Part shown: piece by piece, positions 1-6,717 of the stretch
How positions within the stretch are numbered: position 1 is the first letter of the stretch
Layout: every line of letters starts with the position of its first letter
Assembly (NCBI GenBank): GCA_021818125.1
Contig: JAKAFG010000099.1
Coordinates: forward strand, 1 to 7,188
Length of the DNA stretch: 7,188 nt
From: Pseudomonadota bacterium
GTDB lineage: Bacteria; Pseudomonadota; Gammaproteobacteria; Acidithiobacillales; Acidithiobacillaceae
Reading direction: 5' to 3'
Notes under the pieces: model-generated
Seen by the model: only the letters and a program-made list of their open reading frames with translations
The model's database searches: none
What the model was told of the DNA's origin: nothing
Translations under genes and position numbers: made by a program

Positions 1-397
1 ATCTGACCAGCGCCAGGATATCGGGATCATTATCACGATCCACCGACAGTACCGTGGCGATAACCTGCACTTCGTTCATGAAGCCCTTGGGAAAGAGCGG
101 CCGGATGGGCCGATCAATCAGCCGTGAGGTCAGCGTCTCCTTTTCAGCAGGCCGCCCTTCACGCTTAAAGAAGCCACCAGGAATTTTGCCCGCTGCATAG
201 GCCTTTTCCTGATAGTTGACCGTCAACGGAAAGAAATCCTGGCCCGGCTTCACCTCCCGGCGGCCCACTGCCGTCACCAGAACGACCGTATCCCCGCTAG
301 AAACCAGTACCGCACCGTCTGCCTGGCGCGCCATACGGCCCGTTTCCAGTTGCAGGCGGCGACCGCCAAAATCCACTTCTTTCCGAATGATGGTCAA
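1..397 (-). CDS. pnp: Polyribonucleotide nucleotidyltransferase (PNPase), N-terminal part, cut by the window edge
   Basis: PNPase is a trimeric 3'-to-5' phosphorolytic exoribonuclease that releases nucleoside diphosphates and takes part in mRNA turnover, often within the RNA degradosome. About 132 residues are visible of a protein usually near 700; the remainder lies beyond position 1. This is the first RNase PH-like domain. It carries the family signatures FFPLTVNYQEKAYAAGKIPG (residues 55-74), FFKREGRP (76-83) and RLIDRPIRPLFPKGF (92-106), which match E. coli PNPase closely. No ATG is available at the 5' end of the homology. The best start is the TTG at 395-397, which gives MTIIRKEVDFGG and has an AAGGAG ribosome-binding site 6 nt upstream. 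That site overlaps the rpsO stop codon, so coupling to rpsO translation is likely. The catalytic second PH domain and the KH and S1 domains are outside the window. The identity is very secure; the start codon is likely but inferred. Confidence 0.96.
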   Translation of the reverse strand, partial: MTIIRKEVDFGGRRLQLETGRMARQADGAVLVSSGDTVVLVTAVGRREVKPGQDFFPLTVNYQEKAYAAGKIPGGFFKREGRPAEKETLTSRLIDRPIRPLFPKGFMNEVQVIATVLSVDRDNDPDILALVR

Positions 398-409
398 GAC
401 CTTCTCCTT
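395..409 (-). promoter_or_regulatory. Ribosome-binding site and TTG start of pnp
   Basis: On the minus strand the rpsO stop TAA runs straight into GGAG, making an AAGGAG Shine-Dalgarno core at 404-409. Six nucleotides later comes TTG at 395-397. The start is decided by this spacing and by the PNPase homology beginning right after it, since no in-frame ATG or GTG lies nearby. The TTG sits in a small self-complementary stretch (GGTC-TT-GACC) that might form a short hairpin over the initiation codon. Confidence 0.75.
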
Positions 410-677
410 ACTTACGCAGACCCAGACGTTCGATCAGCGTGCGATAGCGATTCATATCCCGCTTCTTCAGATAGTCCAGCAACTTGCGGCGCTGACCGAC
501 CATTTTCAAAAGACCCTGACGGGAATGGTGGTCATGCTTATTGATCTTAAAATGATCGGCCAGCCCTTCAATACGGGTGGTCAGCAGGGCAACCTGCACT
601 TCAGGAGAACCCGTATCCCCCGCATGCGTGGCATAACCCTGGACAACTTCTGCTTTGATATCACGAGACAATGACAT
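408..677 (-). CDS. rpsO: 30S ribosomal protein S15
   Basis: S15 is a primary binding protein of the central domain of 16S rRNA in the small subunit. It binds the three-way junction of helices 20-22 and helps form subunit bridge B4. The 89-residue length equals that of E. coli S15. The family signatures are intact: TGSPEVQVALLT (residues 22-33) and DHHSRQGLLKMVGQRRKLL (49-67), followed by the conserved C-terminal IERLGLRK. The ATG at 675-677 is preceded by purine-rich AGGAGAAGGA, which gives a good ribosome-binding site. The gene follows truB after 39 nt and is followed by pnp after only 10 nt. S15 commonly represses its own translation in bacteria. A small hairpin placing the Shine-Dalgarno sequence in its loop lies just upstream and is a candidate site for that. 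Confidence 0.98.
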   Translation of the reverse strand: MSLSRDIKAEVVQGYATHAGDTGSPEVQVALLTTRIEGLADHFKINKHDHHSRQGLLKMVGQRRKLLDYLKKRDMNRYRTLIERLGLRK

Positions 678-698
678 AATTCCTTCTCCTCGGAAATT
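678..698 (-). promoter_or_regulatory. Small hairpin presenting the rpsO Shine-Dalgarno sequence
   Basis: In the minus-strand transcript, AATTTCC (692-698) can pair with GGAATT (678-683): six base pairs with one bulged U. The 8-nt loop is GAGGAGAA, which contains the ribosome-binding site. The arm nearest the gene abuts the ATG. The pairing is seen directly. A role in S15 autoregulation is an inference from the general tendency of rpsO leaders to carry S15-binding structures; no known S15 motif was matched. The stem is AU-rich and may be only marginally stable. Confidence 0.3.
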
Positions 699-716
699 CT
701 AAAAAAACAATAATCC

Positions 717-1601
717 CTAGTTTACGCTCATGAGGCGGCGAGGCGCCACCTTTCCGTCGTCCATGACCTCTCCTAAACCGAGGAACTGCTCCCCCGGTCC
801 ATAGAGGCGAATGCGCCCAAGGGAAGAAGGTGCGTGGGCAACCACGACCCCCTGTCCCTGACGCAGGTAATAGGCCGTGTTCTCCGTCAGAGTCACCGCC
901 GGTAAATATTCCAAAGCCAGATCCATGGCTTTAAGCGGACATTCCCCACGCCCAAGCACATCGGCAAGCTCCTCCAGGGTCAACGCCTGCGCGATATCAA
1001 AGGGACCGGTAGAAGTCCGCCGCAATCCTTCAACATGCGCACCACACCCCAGTGCCGCACCGATATCTACCGCCAGACTGCGGATATAGGTGCCCTTGGA
1101 ACAGCGCACATCCAGTACCAAACGGTCACCGTCCAACAAAATCAGGTCGAGCGCATCGATGCGTACCCGCCGTGCCGCCCGCTCCACCTCCAGGCCCTTG
1201 CGCGCCAGCTCATAAAGCGGCTTGCCACCCTGCTTGATCGCCGAATACATGGGCGGAATTTGCGCGATCTCACCGAGAAACTGCGGCAACACCGCACGCA
1301 CCTGCTCGGCGCTGACGGTTACCGGCCGCTCTTCAAGAATTTTCCCCTCGCTGTCACCCGTCGTCGTGGTCTGCCCCAGACGCAAGGTCGCCCGATAGGA
1401 CTTGTCCGCGTTAAGAATATAGTCAGAGACTTTAGTGGCCTCACCAAAAAGCAAGACCAGCAACCCGGTAGCGATGGGATCGAGGCTCCCCGTATGCCCG
1501 GCTTTTTTTATGCCGAGCAGACGTTTAGCTCGCTGCAAGGCGGCGTTGGACGTCAGCCCCGCAGGCTTGTCGATGAGCAACAGACCATGCTGACAACTCA
1601 T
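717..1601 (-). CDS. truB: tRNA pseudouridine(55) synthase TruB
   Basis: TruB isomerises uridine 55 in the T-loop of elongator tRNAs to pseudouridine and also acts as a tRNA chaperone. The protein has 294 residues, close to the E. coli enzyme (314). The catalytic motif GHTGSLDPIATGLL (residues 35-48) carries the nucleophilic aspartate D41. Other conserved blocks are KSYRATLRLGQTTTTGDSEG (67-86, with active-site tyrosine Y69), the substrate-binding MYSAIKQGGKPLYELARKG (118-136), and RCSKGTYIRSLAVDIG (166-181, with conserved R174). The C-terminal ~50 residues, including GRIRLYGPGEQFLGLGEV (262-279), correspond to the small PUA-like domain. The ATG overlaps the rbfA stop in an ATGA arrangement, and a GGAGG site lies 7 nt upstream inside rbfA, so translational coupling is expected. 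The stop codon is TAG. No oddities were seen. Confidence 0.97.
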   Translation of the reverse strand: MSCQHGLLLIDKPAGLTSNAALQRAKRLLGIKKAGHTGSLDPIATGLLVLLFGEATKVSDYILNADKSYRATLRLGQTTTTGDSEGKILEERPVTVSAEQVRAVLPQFLGEIAQIPPMYSAIKQGGKPLYELARKGLEVERAARRVRIDALDLILLDGDRLVLDVRCSKGTYIRSLAVDIGAALGCGAHVEGLRRTSTGPFDIAQALTLEELADVLGRGECPLKAMDLALEYLPAVTLTENTAYYLRQGQGVVVAHAPSSLGRIRLYGPGEQFLGLGEVMDDGKVAPRRLMSVN

Positions 1602-1990
1602 GGCAGATCCTCCGGTTCCTGCGCCGGCGGTAGGCGCGCCAGGAGCTCCGCCATTTCTGCGCCACGATCAAAACGCGCGTCGTAGATAAAATGCAGGGGC
1701 GGAATGCGCCGCAAGGCCAAACGCTTTCCCAGGAGCTGACGGATTTCTCCGGCATGATCCTGTAACACCTGACGCACCGCATCGGCCCGCTCAGGACCAT
1801 CCATCAGCGAAAAATATACGGCTGCCGAGCGCATATCCGCCGGCAAATCCACCAGTGTGATACTGGGGGGCAGCAGAGACAGGTCGGAAGGCAGCCCGTG
1901 CAGACGCGGCAATACCGCTGCAATCTCTTCCCGCAGTAAATGGGCCACCCTGGCGCCGCGCGGATACGCGCGATGAGAACTATGCAACAC
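1598..1990 (-). CDS. rbfA: 30S ribosome-binding factor A
   Basis: RbfA is a small KH-fold protein that binds the immature 30S subunit. It helps 16S rRNA 5'-end maturation and is important for growth in the cold. The 130 residues compare with 133 in E. coli. Recognisable parts are the N-terminal helix RVAHLLREEIAAVL (residues 14-27), the central AAVYFSLMDG strand (56-65) and the conserved LGKRLALRRIPPLHFIYD (87-104). There is no ATG at the 5' end. The annotated start is GTG at 1988-1990, only 2 nt after a perfect AGGAGG. The next codon is TTG (1985-1987), with a more usual 5-nt spacing, and it could be the true start. The gene begins 6 nt after the infB stop, and that stop codon TAG overlaps the Shine-Dalgarno sequence. 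It ends in an ATGA overlap with truB. Identity is firm; the start is uncertain by one codon. Confidence 0.94.
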   Translation of the reverse strand: MLHSSHRAYPRGARVAHLLREEIAAVLPRLHGLPSDLSLLPPSITLVDLPADMRSAAVYFSLMDGPERADAVRQVLQDHAGEIRQLLGKRLALRRIPPLHFIYDARFDRGAEMAELLARLPPAQEPEDLP

Positions 1991-1999
1991 CGCCTCCTA
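1985..1999 (-). promoter_or_regulatory. Shine-Dalgarno sequence of rbfA fused to the infB stop codon
   Basis: The minus strand reads TAGGAGGCGGTGTTG. TAG (1997-1999) ends infB, AGGAGG (1993-1998) is a full-consensus ribosome-binding site, and GTG (1988-1990) and TTG (1985-1987) are adjacent candidate starts. A ribosome terminating on infB would sit on this site, so re-initiation on rbfA is plausible. Confidence 0.7.
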
Positions 2000-4636
2000 G
2001 ACCGTTCGCGCCACTTCAGTGGTTTCAAAGGCCTCAATGACGTCGCCGTTTTTCAGATCATTAAAGTTGCGGATACCCACACCACACTCAAAACCTTCAC
2101 GCACTTCCTTGACATCTTCTTTGAAGCGCCGCAAGGAATCCATTTCTCCGGCATGAATGACCACATCCTGACGGATTACTCGGACCTTGGCGTTACGCCG
2201 CAAGAGGCCGTCGGTAACCATACAACCGGCGATCATACCCACCTTGGGCACCCGGAACGTATCGCGCACCTGCGCATGGCCCAGAATACGCTCACGAATT
2301 TCGGGAGCGAGCATACCGCTCATAGCGGCCTTCACCTCGTCCACCGCATCGTAAATGACGCTGTGATAACGGACATCCACGCCGCTATGGTCGATCAGAC
2401 GCCGGGCGGGGGCTTCCGCACGCACGTTGAAGCCGATGATGACCGCCTGAGACGCCGCGGCGAGGTTCACATCGGACTCCGTAATGCCACCGACCCCGGA
2501 GTGAATGACATTGACCTTCACCTCGGAAGTGGAAAGGCGTTCCAGCGTCGTGGCCAAGGCCTCTACGGAGCCCTGTACGTCCGCCTTAATCAGCAAATTC
2601 AACTGCTGCAACTGGCCATCTGCGGCGGCCTCGAACAGGCTTTCCAGCGTCGCCTTCTGACTCTTCGCCAGACGCACGTCACGGAATTTACCCTGGCGAA
2701 AGAGCGCCACTTCGCGGGCTTTACGCTCATCGGCCACCACGACCACCTCGTCACCGGCCTGAGGCACATCCCCCAGACCCAGCACCTCTGCCGGCATACC
2801 CGGAGCCACCGACTGCGTCGGCTGGCCCGTATCATCCACCAAGGCCCGCACCCGTCCAAACTGTGCTCCAGCCAGCAGCATATCACCCGTATGCAGGGTG
2901 CCCTGACGTACCAGCACCGATGCCACGACGCCGCGTCCACGATCCAGTCGGGACTCGATGACCACGCCCTTCGCCGGGCCGTTCACCTGAACATCCAGAT
3001 CCAGCATCTCCGCTTGCAACAAAATAGCGTCAAGCAAATCATCAATATGCAGCCCGGTCTTTGCAGAGACATTCACAAATTGCGTGTCACCGCCCCACTC
3101 CTCAGGCACCACTTCATGCCCGGCGAGTTCCTGGCGTATGCGTTCCGGGTCTACGGACGGCTTATCGATCTTGTTCACCGCCACCACGATGGGCACTTTA
3201 GCGGCCTTGGCGTGGTGAATCGCCTCGATCGTCTGCGGCATTACCCCGTCATCGGCTGCCACCACCAGCACGACAATATCCGTCGCCTGCGCACCACGGG
3301 CACGCATGGCCGTAAACGCCTCGTGGCCCGGCGTATCGAGGAAGGTCACCATCCCCTTGGGCGTTTCCACATGGTAGGCGCCGATGTGCTGGGTAATACC
3401 CCCAGCCTCACCACTGGCTACCTGTGTAGAGCGAATCCGGTCCAATAGCGACGTTTTACCGTGGTCCACATGCCCCATGACCGTCACCACCGGAGGCCGT
3501 CGGCCCATGATCGGTGTCTCCGCAGTTCCATCCTCTACCAAAAAGGCCTCGGGGCTGGTGATTCCCACCAACTTTACCTTGTGCCCCAGTTCCTCTACGA
3601 CGATTGCGGCGGTTTCCTGATCTATCACCTGATTGATGGTGGCCATCACCCCCATCTTCATCATCGCCTTGATCACGTCAGTGGCCTTAATCGCCATCCG
3701 GCTGGCCAACTCACCCACAGTAATCGTTTCGGGAATCGCCACTTCGCGGATGACCGGCGTGGCCGCCCATTCGCTTGCGGCAGGACCACCCCTGCCACGG
3801 CTTCGTTTGTCTCCGGACTTGCGGCGCCGGGCCAAGGCATCGGCATTGCCGCCCTCGTCACTACGTCGCCCGCCCCGCCGTGCTGCCCCACCACGGCGGG
3901 CATCATCATCCCCGGCGCGCGCGCCCGGACCGGCTTTTTTGCCCTTCGCTGGCGTCGTTGCGGCCGGCGTTCTGCTGGTCGGCGACGGTGCTGCGGGTCG
4001 TGCACGATCCGCACCAGTTGCCGGTGCCCTGCCACGATCAGGACTAGGCCGTTCCGGAGCGCGCGAAGGTGCGGGTGCCAGCCTCGCTTCAGGAAGCGAC
4101 GGAACCTGTTGCACAGGAGGCTCCGTCGTCACCGCTACTGCCGCAGGCGCAACATACGCCGGCTGCATCTGTTGATCAGCCACGACTTCCGCAAGCACCG
4201 GCTCCGCAGAAATCCGCACTGCCTCTTCTACAGAAACCGTTTCCGCAGCCGGCACCGACTCCATTACCGTTGGGGTCACCCGATCACTAGCTGGGGCTTG
4301 TTCTGGAATAGCTGATTCCGTGGCCTCTTCAACCACCGCTTCCCGTTTGACGTAAGTCCGTTTACGGCGCACTTCCACCTGCACCGTACGCGATTTCCCG
4401 GCGCCTACAGACTGTTTGATTTCCGTGGTGCTGGTGCGGTTGAGTGTAATGCGGCGCAGCTCCCCGCCTCCCTCTCCGTGCGCACTGCGCAACGAAGCGA
4501 GAAGACGATGTTTGTCGTCCTCAGTGACCACATCCTCGGCCGTATTCTTGGAAATGCCCGCAGCATTCAACTGCTCCAACAGCCGAGCATTCGTTACACC
4601 CAATTCAGCAGCAAAATTGGCGACAGTTACCGTCAT
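1997..4636 (-). CDS. infB: Translation initiation factor IF-2
   Basis: IF-2 is the GTPase that brings fMet-tRNA to the 30S P site and promotes subunit joining. With the chosen start the protein has 879 residues, similar to E. coli (890). An N-terminal IF2_N domain (about 1-55) is followed by a KSRTVQVEVRRKRTYVKRE segment and a long Ala/Pro/Arg-rich, probably disordered linker (about 105-290). A second IF2_N-like domain follows (about 296-357). The G domain has all its motifs: GHVDHGKT (388-395), GGIT (412-415), DTPGH (434-438), NKID (488-491) and SAK (524-526). Domain II, domain III and the fMet-binding C2 domain (RRFKEDVKEVREGFECGVGIRNFND, about 836-860) complete it. An upstream in-frame ATG at 4643-4645 would add three residues. 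The ATG at 4634-4636 is preferred because MTVTVANFAAELGV aligns with the usual IF-2 start and has GAGG and GGAG upstream. It ends 6 nt before rbfA. No clear internal ribosome-binding site for a shorter isoform was found. Confidence 0.96.
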   Translation of the reverse strand: MTVTVANFAAELGVTNARLLEQLNAAGISKNTAEDVVTEDDKHRLLASLRSAHGEGGGELRRITLNRTSTTEIKQSVGAGKSRTVQVEVRRKRTYVKREAVVEEATESAIPEQAPASDRVTPTVMESVPAAETVSVEEAVRISAEPVLAEVVADQQMQPAYVAPAAVAVTTEPPVQQVPSLPEARLAPAPSRAPERPSPDRGRAPATGADRARPAAPSPTSRTPAATTPAKGKKAGPGARAGDDDARRGGAARRGGRRSDEGGNADALARRRKSGDKRSRGRGGPAASEWAATPVIREVAIPETITVGELASRMAIKATDVIKAMMKMGVMATINQVIDQETAAIVVEELGHKVKLVGITSPEAFLVEDGTAETPIMGRRPPVVTVMGHVDHGKTSLLDRIRSTQVASGEAGGITQHIGAYHVETPKGMVTFLDTPGHEAFTAMRARGAQATDIVVLVVAADDGVMPQTIEAIHHAKAAKVPIVVAVNKIDKPSVDPERIRQELAGHEVVPEEWGGDTQFVNVSAKTGLHIDDLLDAILLQAEMLDLDVQVNGPAKGVVIESRLDRGRGVVASVLVRQGTLHTGDMLLAGAQFGRVRALVDDTGQPTQSVAPGMPAEVLGLGDVPQAGDEVVVVADERKAREVALFRQGKFRDVRLAKSQKATLESLFEAAADGQLQQLNLLIKADVQGSVEALATTLERLSTSEVKVNVIHSGVGGITESDVNLAAASQAVIIGFNVRAEAPARRLIDHSGVDVRYHSVIYDAVDEVKAAMSGMLAPEIRERILGHAQVRDTFRVPKVGMIAGCMVTDGLLRRNAKVRVIRQDVVIHAGEMDSLRRFKEDVKEVREGFECGVGIRNFNDLKNGDVIEAFETTEVARTV

Positions 4637-4660
4637 AATCCTCATTCTCCAAAACCGCTA

Positions 4661-4683
4661 CCCCGCCGACATACGTCGCGGGG
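4661..4683 (-). other. GC-rich stem-loop in the nusA-infB intergenic region
   Basis: In the transcript, CCCCGC pairs with GCGGGG. The stem continues as GAC/GTC across one bulged G, with a GTAT loop. It sits 13 nt after the nusA stop codon and 24 nt before the preferred infB start. It is not followed directly by a U-run (only UUUU after seven other bases), so it does not look like a normal intrinsic terminator. It might protect or punctuate the transcript, or be a processing site. The structure is seen in the sequence; the function is unknown. Confidence 0.45.
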
Positions 4684-4695
4684 ACAGGGTCTGTA

Positions 4696-6177
4696 TCAAG
4701 CAAACCAGGGCGCACGCGCCTCCAGAATGAGGGCCTTGGCCCGCTCCTCATCCACACCGACCATCTCGCATAGCTCGCTCGTAGCCAGTTCCGCCAAGTC
4801 CTCGGAAGTGACAACACCTTTACTGGCCAGCAAATGCGCCAAGCCCTTATCCATACCTTTCAGGGACAACAAATCCTCTGCGGGTTCACTGAGTGCCACC
4901 TGCTCTTCCTGGGCAATAGCCTTATTGAGCAGGACATCGCGCGCACGGCGCCGCAATTCACCGACGAGATCCTCGTCCAGCCCCTCAATCTCCATCATCT
5001 CGGCGACCGGAACATAGGCCACTTCCTCAATAGAAGTAAAGCCCTCGCTGACCAGCAAGCCAGCCAAATCCTCATCCACCCCCAGTTCCTGGATGAAGTG
5101 ATTGAGGAAGGCCGACTCTTCTTCGTCACGCTTGGTCTGGGCCTCTTCCTCAGTCAGAATATTGATGGTCCAGCCCGTCAATTGCGTGGCCAGCCTGACG
5201 TTCTGACCACCCCGACCGATGGCCTGCGACAAATGCTCAGGCCCGACTACCACATCCATACTGTGCGTATTCTCATCCACCACGATACTGGACACTTCCG
5301 CAGGCGAGAGGGCGTTGATCACATAGCTGGCCGGATCGGCCGCCCAGATCACAATATCAATCCGTTCGCCTTTCAACTCATTGATGACCGTCTGCACCCG
5401 GTTGCCGCGCAGACCGACACAGGCGCCCACCGGGTCGACACGCGGATCATTGGAGCGCACGGCCAGTTTCGCCCGCAAACCCGGATCACGTGCGGCCCCC
5501 ATGATTTCGATCATCCCGTTTCCGATTTCCGGGACTTCCTGGGCGAACAGCTTGATCAGCAACTCGGGGCTGGTCCGCGACAAAAAGAGCTGTGGCCCCC
5601 GCTGTACGCGGCGCACATCCTGGAGATACGCGCGCACGCGATCACCGGGACGGATAGCTTCGCGCGGCATCATCTCTTCTTTAGGAAGAATGGCCTCGGC
5701 ACGCCCCATATCGACGATGGCATTGCCTTTTTCCAGACGTTTGACCAGGCCGCTGATGATATCACCCTTGCGTAACGCAAAGTCAGAGACAATTCTATCG
5801 CGCTCGGCATCCCGCACTTTTTGTACAATCACCTGCTTGGCCGTTTGTGCGGCGATCCGCCCGAACTCGACGGGGGGCAACACTTCTTCGACATAAGCGC
5901 CCAGTTCGACATCGGGACGGGTTTGCCTGGCATCGCTCAGGCGGATCTGCTGATCCGCTTCAAAAGCCGTACTCTCATCCGCGACCACCTCCCACAGACG
6001 GCGGGTTACATAGTCGCCGGTCTTACGATCCACATCCACCGCGATATGCCAGTCCTGCCCATATTTCTTTTTGGAGGCGGAGACCAGAGACGCCTCCAAG
6101 GCCTGGAAAATCACTTCCCGGTCCACATCCTTCTCATGGGCGACGGCATCCGCCAGATAAAGAAGTTCACGACTCAT
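4696..6177 (-). CDS. nusA: Transcription termination/antitermination factor NusA
   Basis: NusA binds RNA polymerase and nascent RNA. It enhances pausing and intrinsic termination, and it joins the Nus complex that makes rRNA transcription resistant to termination. The 493 residues match E. coli NusA (495). Domain order: RNAP-binding N-terminal domain (about 1-130); S1 domain (about 136-201, starting KGDIISGLVKR); KH1 with GACVGLRGNRVQTVINEL (251-268); KH2 with AIGRGGQNVRLATQLTGW (319-336). Two C-terminal acidic-repeat domains follow (about 363-419, ELGVDEDLAGLLVSEGF..., and 438-490, SLKGMDKGLAHLLASKG...). Two such repeats are typical of gamma/beta-proteobacteria and are absent from NusA of Firmicutes. 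The ATG at 6175-6177 has GGAG 7 nt upstream. The gene starts 31 nt after rimP and ends 59 nt before the preferred infB start. Confidence 0.98.
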   Translation of the reverse strand: MSRELLYLADAVAHEKDVDREVIFQALEASLVSASKKKYGQDWHIAVDVDRKTGDYVTRRLWEVVADESTAFEADQQIRLSDARQTRPDVELGAYVEEVLPPVEFGRIAAQTAKQVIVQKVRDAERDRIVSDFALRKGDIISGLVKRLEKGNAIVDMGRAEAILPKEEMMPREAIRPGDRVRAYLQDVRRVQRGPQLFLSRTSPELLIKLFAQEVPEIGNGMIEIMGAARDPGLRAKLAVRSNDPRVDPVGACVGLRGNRVQTVINELKGERIDIVIWAADPASYVINALSPAEVSSIVVDENTHSMDVVVGPEHLSQAIGRGGQNVRLATQLTGWTINILTEEEAQTKRDEEESAFLNHFIQELGVDEDLAGLLVSEGFTSIEEVAYVPVAEMMEIEGLDEDLVGELRRRARDVLLNKAIAQEEQVALSEPAEDLLSLKGMDKGLAHLLASKGVVTSEDLAELATSELCEMVGVDEERAKALILEARAPWFA

Positions 6178-6208
6178 TGACCTGCTCCTCTCTGCATGTT
6201 CCGTCTAC

Positions 6209-6670
6209 TCACCATTGGGGAACCAGCCTTGCCTTGTGGATATCTTCCAGTGCAAACGCCCAGCGCCCCTCAGCATTTTTCAAAACCACCTTCTGATCTT
6301 CAACGCCAAGCAACTCCCCCTGCAAACGGCGCCGCCCTTGCGTCAAACCGTGCAGGTGGATCTCGGCCTGAGATCCTTTAAATCGGTCAAAATCGTGTAA
6401 ATTTTTTAGCGGCCTGTCCAGCCCCGGGCTGGAAACTTCCAGACGGTATGCAGCATTGATTGGATTTTCCACATCGAGCCATAGGCTAAGCTGGCGACTC
6501 ACCGCCGCGCAATCTTCGATGGTAACTGCCGCTGTTTCATCTTTCTCTATGAAGACTTGTAACGTCACTGCGCGCCCGGTGCGCACCATACGCGCATCTA
6601 CCAAGGCGCAACCTACAGCGCCTACTTGCTGGGCAATTCCTTCATAAAGTCGATCTTCCACGTTCACCAT
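6209..6670 (-). CDS. rimP: Ribosome maturation factor RimP
   Basis: RimP is a cytoplasmic 30S assembly factor that acts early in the folding of the 16S 3' domain. The length is 153 residues (E. coli 150). The family signatures are VTIEDCAAVSRQLS (residues 49-62) and AYRLEVSSPGLDRPLKNLHDF (74-94), with the C-terminal SH3-like domain ending HKARLVPQW. The ATG at 6668-6670 aligns best with the E. coli N-terminus (MVNVEDRL against MSTLEQKL). However, GGGA directly abuts this ATG, which is poor Shine-Dalgarno spacing. In-frame GTG codons at 6665-6667 and 6659-6661 follow, and the second has about 9 nt spacing from GGGA, so a GTG start giving 150 residues is possible. The open frame extends further upstream through the terminator region, but that part has no RimP similarity. 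It is the first gene of the operon, with a strong hairpin ending 15 nt upstream. Confidence 0.94.
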   Translation of the reverse strand: MVNVEDRLYEGIAQQVGAVGCALVDARMVRTGRAVTLQVFIEKDETAAVTIEDCAAVSRQLSLWLDVENPINAAYRLEVSSPGLDRPLKNLHDFDRFKGSQAEIHLHGLTQGRRRLQGELLGVEDQKVVLKNAEGRWAFALEDIHKARLVPQW

Positions 6671-6681
6671 TCCCAGTACAG

Positions 6682-6713
6682 AAACAAAAAGTGGGCACTT
6701 GGCCCACTTTTTT
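6682..6713 (-). terminator. Perfect 11-bp A-run/U-run hairpin in the rimP leader (second terminator or attenuator)
   Basis: On the minus strand the stem is AAAAAGTGGGC / GCCCACTTTTT (6702-6712 with 6686-6696) around a 5-nt loop, CAAGT. It is followed by GTTT. The U-run is part of the stem and the structure is symmetric, so it could terminate transcription on either strand. It lies 15 nt before the rimP ATG. It may be a second, back-up terminator of the rRNA operon. It may also be an attenuator within the rimP-nusA leader if transcription starts just upstream. The sequence does not decide between these. Confidence 0.75.
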
Positions 6714-6717
6714 GCGC

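Noticed and set aside
699..716. Run of seven T residues after truB as a possible terminator, and TAGAAT next to it as a possible rpsO promoter
   Set aside because: No stem directly precedes the T-run, so it is not an intrinsic terminator. TAGAAT fits a -10 element, but the sequence 17 nt upstream (TAAACT) is a poor -35, so the promoter is not supported.
1940..3448. A 502-codon open frame on the plus strand, opposite infB
   Set aside because: It lies fully antisense to the unmistakable IF-2 gene and its conserved G domain. Its His/Arg/Leu-rich product resembles no family I know, as expected from codon bias in a GC-rich gene read backwards.
4139..4273. Internal ATG codons of infB as starts of a shorter IF-2 isoform, as in E. 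coli
   Set aside because: In-frame Met codons exist in the linker, but none has a recognisable Shine-Dalgarno sequence at suitable spacing.
3461..4315. A 284-codon open frame and overlapping smaller ones on the plus strand
   Set aside because: They lie opposite the Ala/Pro/Arg-rich linker and G-domain start of infB. They have low-complexity Arg/His/Pro products and no credible ribosome-binding site.
4834..5775. A 313-codon open frame on the plus strand, opposite nusA
   Set aside because: It is antisense to the NusA S1-KH-acidic-repeat region, which is conserved residue by residue. It is a shadow frame.
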